From: CAVQBP01 sp963782475
GTDB taxonomy: Bacteria; Bacteroidota; Ignavibacteria; Ignavibacteriales; Ignavibacteriaceae
Reading direction: 5' to 3'
Assembly (NCBI GenBank): GCA_963782475.1
Contig: CAWAJW010000004.1
Location: 236,872-300,871, forward strand
DNA: 64,000 bases
Made by a program: the position numbers and the translations under genes. Every line of letters begins with the position of its first letter. Within the stretch, counting starts at the first letter, position 1. The notes beneath the pieces are model-generated. The model did not search any database and was not told the origin of the DNA. It was given only the letters and a program-made list of their open reading frames with translations. Shown here piece by piece: positions 19,192 to 29,600 of the stretch.

Positions 19192-20458
19192 TTAATATTC
19201 GGCACCCGGAAATTCGTTGAATGTCTGCCCCTAGACTTCTTAATTTTAGTTCAATTTTCTCATATCCCCTATCGAGATGATAAACCCTGAGTACTTCCGT
19301 GGTTCCTTCAGCAGCAAGCCCGGCAAGTACAAGACTAGCACTGGCTCTTAAATCTGTGGACATTACTTTTGCTCCCTTGAGTTTTGGCACTCCCTGAATA
19401 ATTGCAGTATTTTCCTTTACCTGTATATTTGCTCCAAGCCTCTGAAGCTCCGGAACATGAGTAAACCGATCCAGGTAGATGTTATCCTTCACAGTAGCTA
19501 CACTATCACCCAAAGACATATAAGCGATCCATTGAGCCTGCATATCAGTAGGAAACCCGGGAAAAACAGCCGTTGAAATATCTGTAGCTTTAATTCCATT
19601 CCCGCTTTTTGTTAATTCCAATTCCTTACTATTGCTTGATATATTACACCCGCTGTCTTCAAGCTTCGAGATAATATGACTGATAAATTTTGAAGGGATA
19701 TTTTTAATTTTTATTTTTCCGCCTGTAATTGCGGCAGCGATCAATAAAGTTCCTGCTTCAATTCGATCAGGAATTGTCTCCATTTCCACAGGTTTCAATT
19801 CATCAACACCTTCGACAGTTAGAGTTGCTGTGTTCAGCCCGTCAATCTTTGCTCCCATCTTAATTAAATATTCTGCAAGATTGGTTATCTCAGGCTCCAT
19901 TGCAGCATTATTAATAATAGTAGTTCCCTTTGCTAAAGCAGCAGCCATTAAAATATTTCCGGTTGCACCGACAGAGGGGATATCAAAGCTGATTAACGCT
20001 CCTTTTAATCTTTTACATTTTGCAACAATATATCCTTCCGATAATTCAATTTCGGCGCCGAGCCGTTTCATCCCTTCCAGATGAAGATTAACCGGCCTGG
20101 GCCCCCAGGCGCACCCTCCCGGCAAAGAAACTTTCGCATACCCGAACTTTGTTAATAACGGCCCTAACACATATACCGACGCACGCATCTTTTTAACATG
20201 TTCGTAAGGAGCAAACTGACTGTTTATTCCCGATGTATCCAGCTCAACTGTATGATTTGAAAATTCACTCTTTACTCCCAGCTGATTAAGAAGCTTAATC
20301 ATTGTATATACATCATTTAATTCAGGAGTATTATGCAGTACAGATTTACCGGCTGCTAAAATTGAAGCAGGCATTAAAGCCAGCGAAGCATTTTTTGCAC
20401 CGCTTATGGTAATTTCACCGCTTATCTTTTTTCCGCCGTTTATTACAAACTTATCCAA
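19192..20458 (-). CDS. murA: UDP-N-acetylglucosamine 1-carboxyvinyltransferase, frameshifted in its last codons
   Basis: MurA transfers enolpyruvate from PEP to UDP-GlcNAc, the first committed step of peptidoglycan synthesis. The start MDKFVINGGKKISGEITISGAKNA and the loop LPGGCAWGPRPVNLH with the catalytic cysteine (the fosfomycin target) are intact, as are GATGNILMAA and DLRASASLVLAGLAA. As read, the frame does not stop after GADIQRIS. It runs about 135 residues into the neighbouring membrane gene, ending at 18788. Removing one G from the GGG at 19205-19207 restores GAEY-stop at 19192 and a 421-residue protein, the normal MurA length. The long fusion is therefore almost certainly an artefact or a trivial terminal mutation. 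Confidence 0.93.
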
Positions 20459-20594
20459 ATTTTCCTCAAGAGCATATATTTTTGTAAATACTTACATGAT
20501 GAAAATAAATATTGGCAAGGGGAAAATCAATTTAAGCTTATCATCTTAAAACAGTTTCCCCGTCCGTTCTAAAGCCCAATGTCCGGCTGTTCGG

Positions 20595-20625
20595 TCTATT
20601 GTTTAAACCAGCGTCAAACAATAGA
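20595..20625 (-). terminator. Hairpin downstream of the PP2C gene
   Basis: A perfect 10-bp stem (TCTATTGTTT / AAACAATAGA) with an 11-base loop lies in the gap between the PP2C stop and the murA start. There is no T-run on the minus-strand exit side, so it may be a Rho-dependent stop, an RNA-stabilising hairpin or unrelated to termination. Confidence 0.4.
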
Positions 20626-20655
20626 ATAATTAATTCGGAAATAACAATTAAAATA

Positions 20656-21387
20656 TTATTTACTTGAAGATTCCAAAAGAACGAAAGAAAAATTATCGGG
20701 TGCTCCTCTTTTTTCTATCAGAGCGGTTAAATTTTTTGATATAGTACCGGTTTCTTTATTCTTGAGAAGCTTTTCGAGCTCATCATCGTTAATTACATTT
20801 GTTACCCCGTCCGTACATACAAGGAATTTATGGCTGTCGGATGGAACAAGCTTCAGTTTGCTCAAATCGACATCAACTGAATCCGAATCACCTAAAGCAC
20901 GCATAATAATATTTTTATTGGGGTGAGTTTCAGCCTGGTTCAAAGTTAAATAGCCGTCATCTATTAATTTCTGAATTAAAGAATGATCTTTCGTAAGCTG
21001 TTTTAATTTCCCGTTTTTCAGATTATAGATCCTTGAATCCCCCACATGCCCCCAGTAAACAGTTCTATCTTTAATAAACAGGATTTCAGCAGTAGTAGCC
21101 ATACCGTCGAACTTCTCCTGCTTTAAAGATTCCTCTTTGATGCACCTGTTTGCAGCTTCAATAGAATCTTTTATTTTCTTTAAGTAATCCTGTTCATCGG
21201 AATCTCTAAAATTTTTATGAATAACCTCGACAGATAAATTCGAAGCAATTTCTCCTGCATTGTTCCCGCCCAGGCCGTCGCATACAATCGTTAATAATCC
21301 ACCGTCTACATCAAAAATACCTACTGCATCCTCATTATTCGTTCTTTTTAAACCGGTCTTGGATTCCTTTACATAGGTAAATTTCAT
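20656..21387 (-). CDS. PP2C-family serine/threonine protein phosphatase (PrpC/Stp-like)
   Basis: 243-residue cytoplasmic metal-dependent phosphatase that would dephosphorylate Ser/Thr-phosphorylated proteins. The motif series is complete: KRTNNEDA, VCDGLGGNNAGEIAS, YWGHVGDSRIY, LTKDHSLIQKL, FLVCTDGV and the closing GAPDNFSFVLL. The aspartates that bind the two metal ions are present. Bacterial members usually oppose a Hanks-type kinase, but none is in this window. It is a single leftward gene with a long AT-rich upstream region. Confidence 0.93.
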   Translation of the reverse strand: MKFTYVKESKTGLKRTNNEDAVGIFDVDGGLLTIVCDGLGGNNAGEIASNLSVEVIHKNFRDSDEQDYLKKIKDSIEAANRCIKEESLKQEKFDGMATTAEILFIKDRTVYWGHVGDSRIYNLKNGKLKQLTKDHSLIQKLIDDGYLTLNQAETHPNKNIIMRALGDSDSVDVDLSKLKLVPSDSHKFLVCTDGVTNVINDDELEKLLKNKETGTISKNLTALIEKRGAPDNFSFVLLESSSK

Positions 21388-21800
21388 TTTCCCTCTCTTT
21401 AATTAATTGAATATTACACAACTAATTTTTATTAACATTTCAATTTAATGTATTTGAAAATAATTAAAAATAAAATTTGCAAAATTTCTTTTAGAAAGAT
21501 CTTTTTTGCAGTTTACCTCCTTAAACCGGATTGAAATTATAAACTCTCATGCGTAAAAAGCACTTGAATAGGGTCTCTTTAATTTCAAGTAATAATGATA
21601 CTTAAAGAGACTTTAATTATTTGGCAGTAACTTTCTTTAATAAATTGTTATCTCCCCGATATTCTTTGTTTTCAGGTGTAAAACTTTTATTTTTGATCTT
21701 CCTAAATTGAATTTTTATTTTTTTTATTGCGGAAATAGCTATATTATTTTTAGAATCAGCTGCAGACAAATGACGAATAAAAAATAAGAATTTAAAATAA
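21388..21800. other. AT-rich intergenic region with a strong unexplained hairpin
   Basis: About 410 bases between the divergent PP2C and tRNA-Leu genes with no plausible coding sequence. At 21573-21611 there is a hairpin with GTCTCTTTAA on one arm and TTAAAGAGAC on the other, whose inner part can also pair AAGTA with TACTT. On the plus strand it is followed by TTTAATTATTT, which is terminator-like, yet no rightward gene precedes it. It could end a short unannotated RNA or be the remains of an element. Confidence 0.45.
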
Positions 21801-21884
21801 GCGAGAATGGCGGAATTGGCAGACGCGCTAGACTTAGGATCTAGTACCGTGATAGGTGTCGGGGTTCGAGTCCCCGTTCTCGCA
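21801..21884 (+). tRNA. tRNA-Leu, anticodon UAG
   Basis: A complete class II cloverleaf. The acceptor stem GCGAGAA (21801-21807) pairs with TTCTCGC (21877-21883), with discriminator A. The D-arm region is TGGCGGAATTGGCAGACGC. The anticodon stem CTAGA/TCTAG encloses loop CTTAGGA, so the anticodon is TAG. A long variable arm (ACCGTGATAGGT) marks a leucine tRNA, and the T-arm GGGGTTCGAGTCCCC is perfect. The 3' CCA is not encoded (CTA follows). Accessory DNA begins directly downstream. Confidence 0.95.
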
Positions 21885-21949
21885 CTAAAATAAAAGCCCT
21901 CTCACTCAGCTAAACCAAACTGAAAAAAGTAAATAAATCCGGTGTCGTA

Positions 21950-22221
21950 TGGGCGAATTGCCATTCAACCCTATATTTTAATGATAAAAATATAAAAAAT
22001 AATTTTACCGCCACAATTGGTGCGAATGTTAGAGGATTTAAAGGAAGTGTTACAAAATTACTGAATTACGCAATTCTCCAAGAGTTCCCATCCGAAAAAA
22101 AAATTATTACGAACACATTTTACAAAATGAGAGCAAACTTTATTACATCAGAAATTACATTCGAAACAATCCGTTAAATTGGGAAGCAGATTTATTTATT
22201 GAAGATAAGATCGTTCGATGA
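21950..22221 (+). pseudogene. Remnant of a REP-associated (Y1/IS200-like) transposase, C-terminal part
   Basis: Two frames of the plus strand together recover the tail of a RAYT-type transposase. TIGANVRGFKGSVTK corresponds to the family's conserved helix around GxIVRxFK. After a frame change, YYEHILQNESKLYYIRNYI continues with RNNPLNWEADLFIED, the family's conserved C-terminal end, and then a stop. The catalytic HUH motif and tyrosine segment are absent, so it is a dead fragment. It sits 66 bases after tRNA-Leu and marks the edge of the accessory block. Confidence 0.7.
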
Positions 22222-22251
22222 AACAATTTAGCGTTCTAACATAAAAAATAA

Positions 22252-23466
22252 CTATATCTTTTTGCCAACAGGCATGTATTGTCGAACGTGCCTAATGTAT
22301 TGTGAAAATGTTTCAAAGTCATCTTCCCGGAATTCTTTTAGAAAGAGGTTAGATCGCAAAATGGCTTCATAAGTTGAACCCCTTCTCAACTTTTTCCAGA
22401 CATCCATAAGACCATTAATAGTTCCCAGGTGTCTATGATCGATATCGTGCTCCTGAAGACGATCGATTACCTTTTTAGTTATTCCCCATGGTGTGGCCTC
22501 CTTAACTATATTCCATAGCCGGTAGACAAAGCGTGAGTCTTTGCTTGAGGCCGAAACCTTCTTCCTTAAGGTATTGATGGCTTGATCCAGATCGTTCTGG
22601 AGGTCAATTATATCTCCAAAGGTACCGCTTTCTACAGCATGTCGAATTTGGGATGAATGTAATGTGCAAGTTTCACGGAATTTTCTGAATTCTTCTCTTG
22701 CGTTTAGAATCTCGGGAATAATATCTCCACGACTCTTACAACGGCCAAGAACAATCAATGTGAATGGAGGGATATCATAGCTCTTGTAGCCGGTTGAAAT
22801 CAGAAATTTGTCTACACGGTCTTTATGCAATTTTCGGAGCTCATCATATAAGGATAGAGGTACGCTCTTAATAGTTCTTTCGATAGTATATGGAAGCTCA
22901 CTAGCACCAAAGTAAGCATGCACATGATAATTCTGCGAGGCAGTAAAAACGGCATCCGCGTAATCTTTGAACACCTGATACAAATCCCGAATCTTACGAA
23001 ACCCCTCCGCAGCCTCAGGAGCTAATTCTTTCATCCCCTGCTCCACACTGAGCACCATATCGCCAATTTTTATACGTGCAATTGCTCTTTTTTGAGCTTC
23101 TTCGTATGATTCGGATTTATCAATAATACCTCGCCCGAAAACAGCTCCTTCCTCTAATGACCTAAGGCAGAGTTCATAGATATTTTTCAACAAATTCTTT
23201 CCGGTAACATCCGGTGGAGTTGCATCTTTGAACATGGTCGATGTTATAATACCCTCTGAGAGAAGAGTCTCTAAAGGTGAGTCCTGCATTGCTGACAAAG
23301 TCATAATTATCCGCTCATGGATAATACACATTTCAATCAATTCGCAAAGATCAGTGAAGTTGATTGGCGTGAGTGGAAAACCTGAAATCAAGTTTCTAGC
23401 GCTTGAAATAACATTGTCTGTTACAAAGCAGTCATTGCTGCCAATCGCTCCCTCCGATATTTTCAT
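22252..23466 (-). CDS. Uncharacterised 404-residue cytoplasmic protein
   Basis: I do not recognise this protein. It has no signal peptide or membrane segment, is predicted mostly helical, and has a balanced charged composition (LIEMCIIHERIIMTLSAMQ, AQKRAIARIKIGDMVLSVEQGMKE, DDFETFSQYIRHVRQYMPVG). The start is well defined: GAGGTGA lies six bases before the ATG, a stronger ribosome-binding site than most genes here show. A TTG two codons earlier is too close to it. Codon use looks less AT-biased than the neighbours, which with the adjacent transposase remnant suggests recent acquisition. It lies 188 bases beyond the end of the five-gene operon on the same strand, so it could be its last member or an independent cargo gene. 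Confidence 0.75.
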   Translation of the reverse strand: MKISEGAIGSNDCFVTDNVISSARNLISGFPLTPINFTDLCELIEMCIIHERIIMTLSAMQDSPLETLLSEGIITSTMFKDATPPDVTGKNLLKNIYELCLRSLEEGAVFGRGIIDKSESYEEAQKRAIARIKIGDMVLSVEQGMKELAPEAAEGFRKIRDLYQVFKDYADAVFTASQNYHVHAYFGASELPYTIERTIKSVPLSLYDELRKLHKDRVDKFLISTGYKSYDIPPFTLIVLGRCKSRGDIIPEILNAREEFRKFRETCTLHSSQIRHAVESGTFGDIIDLQNDLDQAINTLRKKVSASSKDSRFVYRLWNIVKEATPWGITKKVIDRLQEHDIDHRHLGTINGLMDVWKKLRRGSTYEAILRSNLFLKEFREDDFETFSQYIRHVRQYMPVGKKI

Positions 23467-23654
23467 AGCCAATCACCTCAGCGGTTTGTATTATTAATTC
23501 ATTAAATGATTAACAGAATAAAAAAATCAGATAATATTTTCTTCCTGGTAAAATTTATTATGCACGGATTTTATGAAATAAGAAATGTGAATCAGACGAA
23601 TTATTTTTATCCAGACATCAATTATCGTCAGCTAAAATCATTTATTCAATTTTA

Positions 23655-26600
23655 TCATTGATAACTAATCTCCATCACCGGTACTTCTGATAGATCAAAG
23701 AACGGGGAGTTTTCCGGGCTTCCGGCACCTTTACCGAAGGTTGATTCCAGTAAGCTTTTGTACCTGTAGTAAACAAATCTCCATTCAACTCTTTCACTAT
23801 AAGTGATATCTTCATTGGCTTCTCCCTCGTTTGAATTTATCAGGTTAATTATTTTACTTCTCATGCTTCTCCATAGAGCATCACCTTGTTTAAATCCCCA
23901 TCCGCCGAAGAATGGTAAACCCAGCCCCGCAACTCCGGTTGACATCATATCAAGTCCTTTAATAACAAAGTAAGTGCCTCCGGTCGCCGGATCATTGGAA
24001 ATAAAGAATTCCCTGCTGCCGCTTACAGGATGAGCACCTGTCGCAGGCGTATGAATTGTAGTGAATCTCCAGCCATTCGGCTTTGCCAGACTTACTACTA
24101 CAGATGCATTATCGGGTCCTTTTATATCTAATTTTAAAACTGCTCCTTTCGGATTATCACTTTGCCAGACAGGAGCATCAATTACTGAATCGTATGGAGA
24201 AAAATCACAATAATCTGTATCTACCAGATTATTAATATTTATCCGAATATATTTAATAAGACTCTGAGCATCCATTTGAACGCCATTGAGCAGAGGATAT
24301 TTATGAATTCTAAGCCGGTAGAAATCTGTGTTCAAATCATTGCTGTAGGATTCATTGTGCGCATACTGGACATACATATTCCTCGATTTTAATTTTGCAG
24401 TAAGATCATCATCAACTTTAAATATTAAAAGCGGTAGCCAGTCGCTTACTTTATCAAGCCTGTACGCTAAAGTATAATTATCAAATAAATTATTAGCTGA
24501 ATTTTCCTGCTGCACATATTGGACTATTTCATTTTCATCATGCAGACCAGCAACAAGATCTTCATGCTTTATCTTTGAATCAGTATTCCATCTTACCTGA
24601 ATATGCAGATGATTATTATTATCCGGAAAAACATAACCCAGGTGAAAAACAAGGTTCCTTAATTCAGGATTTAACAGGTTTGAAGAATCAACTGATTTAA
24701 ACTTTTTAAAATTCTGATGACCGAAAAAATCCCCCTGCAGCGGCATTCCGAACCCGAGGTTCTTTTTGAATTGAGCCGGCAGGATATTTAAATACTGCAG
24801 AATTTTTATTACCATTCCGGTTGAATCCGGATTTTCAAAGCTCCCTCCTTTGAAATTAAAATCAATGCATCGACCTTCACAATGACCTGTACAGCTTCCG
24901 TCATTATCTGCTTTTCTTATAAAGCTTCCGATTATAATATCTTTATAATTTTCTGATTTTGCACTCTCAATAATATGATAGATAACCGGAAGGATTTGAA
25001 TTATTCTTTTATTAGGATCAACATTTAATACGGTTTCACCTTTTGCAATTTTTTCAAGCTGATCTTTTGCATTAAAATTTGATCCGGCTATTCCAGCATT
25101 CATTGAATCAAGTATTTTTTTTGCATACCAGGCATTAAATGCAGGTATATTATCAATAGAAGGATTAGCAGATGGAACAGTTGTATTTTCCGGCTTATCT
25201 GAATTTACATTCAAATTAATAAATGATTTCATTTTATCCCATGTGTGAGGCCCGATTATTCCATCACAATCTTTTTCTTGGAATCCCTGCTGCTTCTGCC
25301 ACTCAGCAACTGCTTGTGCGAATGCTTCCTCGCCAAGAGATACATTTTGCTGCCCGGAAAGCGGGAGAAGCAGATTGTTTATTTGATCATAAAACTGATT
25401 CCATCCGAGTTTTTCCGAATAATATTGATTAAGCTGCACAGCCCTGCTGAGGTCCTGTATTAATAGCTCCGGGTCATTCGAAAAAAGTTCATATACAGGC
25501 GAAAGCTGTTCTGTTTTGCCTGGATCATTTTCAGTTTCATTGCTTCCATTATAATTTTCGTTGTATGTAAATTCATCTTCAAACACTTTGATTTTCGATC
25601 CGGCACCGGTACTATCAAAAATTCTCTGGACCTGATCAGGTTTTGGCCAGTTTTCCTTAACTGTCTGAAAATATGTTTGAAGAAATTGGTCTGCGGTCTG
25701 GTTTGAATTAATTTTGCTTAGAGCTTTTGCAGAAACAGAGGAGACCAGTGCCGGTGCTGCATTATTGAGTTCATGGAAGAAGGCCCTTATATGACCGGAT
25801 ACAGAATAAAAGCTCATAAACTTTTTAAATTCATTTGAACTATTTCCTAAATAATTTTCCAGGCTTCTTAATTCTCTTGCAAAATATTCTTTTGCTAGTA
25901 AAAATTCAGCGGTAATTATTTCATAATCCAGCCCCGCATAATAAAAACGCTGTGCCCATCCGTTCCAGCGCATTGTTTCAGGATCATCAATTCCTTTTAT
26001 CCTCTTTACGGTATAATTACCTTTAGATCTTTTTATTATATATGGAGGTAAAGTATTATCTATTTCAATTCCGTATTTTTTGAAAGCGGAAGGAGCTTTG
26101 CTTATCCAGTCATGGATATTTCCATGAATAAAGGTAAACTGTCTGAATCCCATACTGACAATAGCCATATCAAGAGAGTAAAAATTTTGAATGCTGCCGC
26201 CCGTTTCAGCATTTGAAAGACGCTGAAATGTATCAATGTCAACTTCGGTAATGCCGTAATTTTTTAATGCTCTTTTTGCATTTATTTTTTTTGCTGCTTC
26301 ATCCACTCTTACCCGGGATGTTCTATCTAATCCCTGCCAGACACTGTAAGAGCTCTGCTTAAAACCTTCCGGTATTTTTTCTGATGAATAAATTTTAGGA
26401 GGCATTTCTAATGTATTTGCCGTTCCGGCATTTGAATCAACCTGAGATGCGTCTGTAACAGAAGCTGTATCAGGTTTACTGAAAAGGATCCTGCTCATTA
26501 CTTTCCATGTATTCGGACCTATAATTCCATCACAATCCTGCTTCGAAAAGCCCTGATGCTGCTGCCATTTGAACACAGCATCGGCAAACTTTTCTTCGCT

Positions 26601-29600
26601 AAGACTTACATTTTGTAGGCCTGAGTAAGGGAGTAAAAGATCATTAATTTGATCATAAAATTTAATCCACCCGAGCTTATCTGCATAATAATGATTAAGC
26701 TTTACAGCATTCGAAAAATCCCTTTCCAATTCGCTTAGCTCATCCGCATAATGCGGATATGCCGGTTCATCATTAATTTCTGATTCACTATCATAGCTTG
26801 AATATTCATCAATTATTTCATCTTCCTGATTCATAATTTCAGCATCATATCCTTCTGATTCCTTTTTTGTGAGCAGTGAAGTTTTGTTTCCCCACGTACG
26901 CCATTCAGGTAAGATCGGATTTCCGGTCCCGCATTTAAAAGCCATGCCGCCGTCTGTCATTCCAAGATTATCAATCGCCCATTGACCGACATTGTACCAG
27001 ATGTCCGGTCCGGGATCGTTCTCTCTGTCTTCAGAGCTTTGACGGTGTGCAAATATACTCGTTGTTCCGAGTATGGTCTTTAAATAGCGGGCAAGAAATC
27101 GTCCTGAATCGTATTGAGCCTGGGTAGGAATATCTTTGTTCTGAACTGCTGAATCTTTATCTATCCACCATCTCCCCTTAATGTTCGGAAAATTTCCTTC
27201 AAATTCAACTGCTACACTCCGCGGACTAAGGCAGTTCCCATGCCATATCATTCTTGAAAACTGATGAAGCTGTATTATCCTTCCATCCATCATAATACAG
27301 AAGTGGGCACCGGTCCTCAAATAGCTGTTGGGATCACTTAGTTGTCCTGACCTGTTTCTTCTTTTAAATGCCATATGATGCAGCACGAAAGCCCAGAGCT
27401 TTCTCGGATCACGGTAAAAATTGGTTATCTCTTTCTTCTCAACAGCAGCTTGTTTTGTCCAGTCTTCAATTTTAGTCCTTGCAGTATTAATTATATTGAT
27501 TGCCTCTGACTCCCCAGCTGTCCCCTTCTTTTTCTGAATAACGTCGCATTCCAGCAGCTTTCTTTCGGTTGCCGGATCAATTTTTTTTGTTTGTTCCAGG
27601 TTGTATTTTGCCTGGAATTCCCCAATTGCTTTTTTTGCCGGTTCATCTAAAGAGTTATTTATGGAAAGATTGATTCCCAGCTGGCTATTTAAAACAGTTT
27701 TCCCCCAGCAGTATAGTCCTTCACAGGTTTTTGGAGGTGCAGAAGAAGTTTTTGCTGCTTCATGCTCATAAATTTCTGCTGGTTCGATCTCAGTGGAATC
27801 GTAAGTTGTTTCCTGATCTGAGAATGGAGTGTAAGAAGATATTGCCAGGTCTATTGAATTGTCATTCATATTAATCTCAGAATCAGATAGACCGGGTATT
27901 TCACATTTAATATTGTCGGGGTTCGGATCAATCACTTCCCATAAAGGACCGATCATGCTCTTAACGGTGGCCTTAGCGGCACTTTTTGCTGCCAGGGAAA
28001 GTACCGGTCCGACAGCAATTTCTATAGCAAGAGGTATCGAGTCGATTTGTTCGATCAGTTCTTCGTCAAGATCTTTTACATCGTTTGGTAGCCGGGGATT
28101 CCTGTAGTCGTCATTATTTGCTTCCGGATGATTTATATTAACCTGGCCTTTGAACGCATTTACAAAATTTCCTGAATTTTTATCATCAAAAATAAAGGCT
28201 CCTGTTTCGGAATCATTCGTCATAGATCTTCTGTTGCAATTTGATGAACCTATAAACGCCAAACCATCTTCTTCTTCATCAATTATATATATTTTAGAAT
28301 GAACATTTGTAAGCGGAGGTGCTTTTGTCTTATCGAGGTATTTTATCTGTAAATTATTAGGATTAAGAATTTGATATTCCAGTTTCCGGATGAATTCACT
28401 TCTCTTCCTCTTTGGAATTTTCATATCCTCCTTGGCGAATTCATCATGCTGGGTTACAATTGTCACTTTAAAATTATTATCATTTCTAAGTTTTTCATTT
28501 AGCCATCCGGCTATTTCGCAGGAAACCATATACTGATCTTCCATATAAACCGATTTCTTCGCATTAGCAATTACTTTTTTTAATGTGTCGTGAATTGAGC
28601 GGTCTTTTGATTTTCCATCAGGATTATTATAGGTATGAAAGATTTTCACATAATGATTTCCGTTTTTGTCTATCGGACCAGGCTCAGTCGCAGAAAGAGA
28701 CTGTAAGATTCCTAAAGCAATCGGATTGGAAAGGGCTATGTATGTTTCCCATCTTTGCCTGAATCTTTGAAGCAGCTCCCACGCTGCATGTCCTTCAAAC
28801 CTGCAGTGAACATCGTAATGTGTCGATAAACGGTTTTGATTTATATCCATTCCGCCGCAGAAAGCAACCAGGTTCTTTTCTTTTTTTATTATCACAATTT
28901 TTTCATGATGGCTCCCTTCATTCGGCAGACTGACGATATCTTTAATTTCTCTCCATTTGGAAAATGAATCTAAAACTTTGCTCATTGGAAATGGCACCTG
29001 GTTCATCAGGGATTTGATCTGGCTGGAGAAGAATGCTACCAGCGGACTCCCGAATGTTGCATTGTCTGTAAGCATTAATGCATTATTCAATTTATTTATC
29101 CTTGCTCTAACATCATTTAATGTATCCGTTTCGTAAGGATTCTGCCAGATCAAAATCCTTATTAAAACTCCTTTTTTGTCTGCTTCGAGAAGAAGGTCAT
29201 ATAACTTTGAACCGGGATCGCCTTCAACCATAGGAAAATCAATATTAAGCATCCAGCCGAGAATACAGATATAATCTCCCTTATTAACATTGCGGATTGC
29301 CGAAACTATCGATGTAAATGCGGCTTTTCCATCAACCAGGAAATCAGCCGGGCATTGAACCGCATCAGGAATTACATTATGCCATTTTGATCTTGCAAGT
29401 GAGACAAGTACAGATGATTCATTAAGATTCCAGGATTCAATTTTCTCTTTGATTAACGGATCTGTCTCACCAGCATACGATGGGTTTTTATTTAATCCCC
29501 TGTTTACCGTCTGAAGATCGTTAACCGGTATTTCATTAAAAGGATTAAGAGACTCAATTTGAAACGGCAGATTAAAAGTTTTAAATTTTGTTTCTTTATC

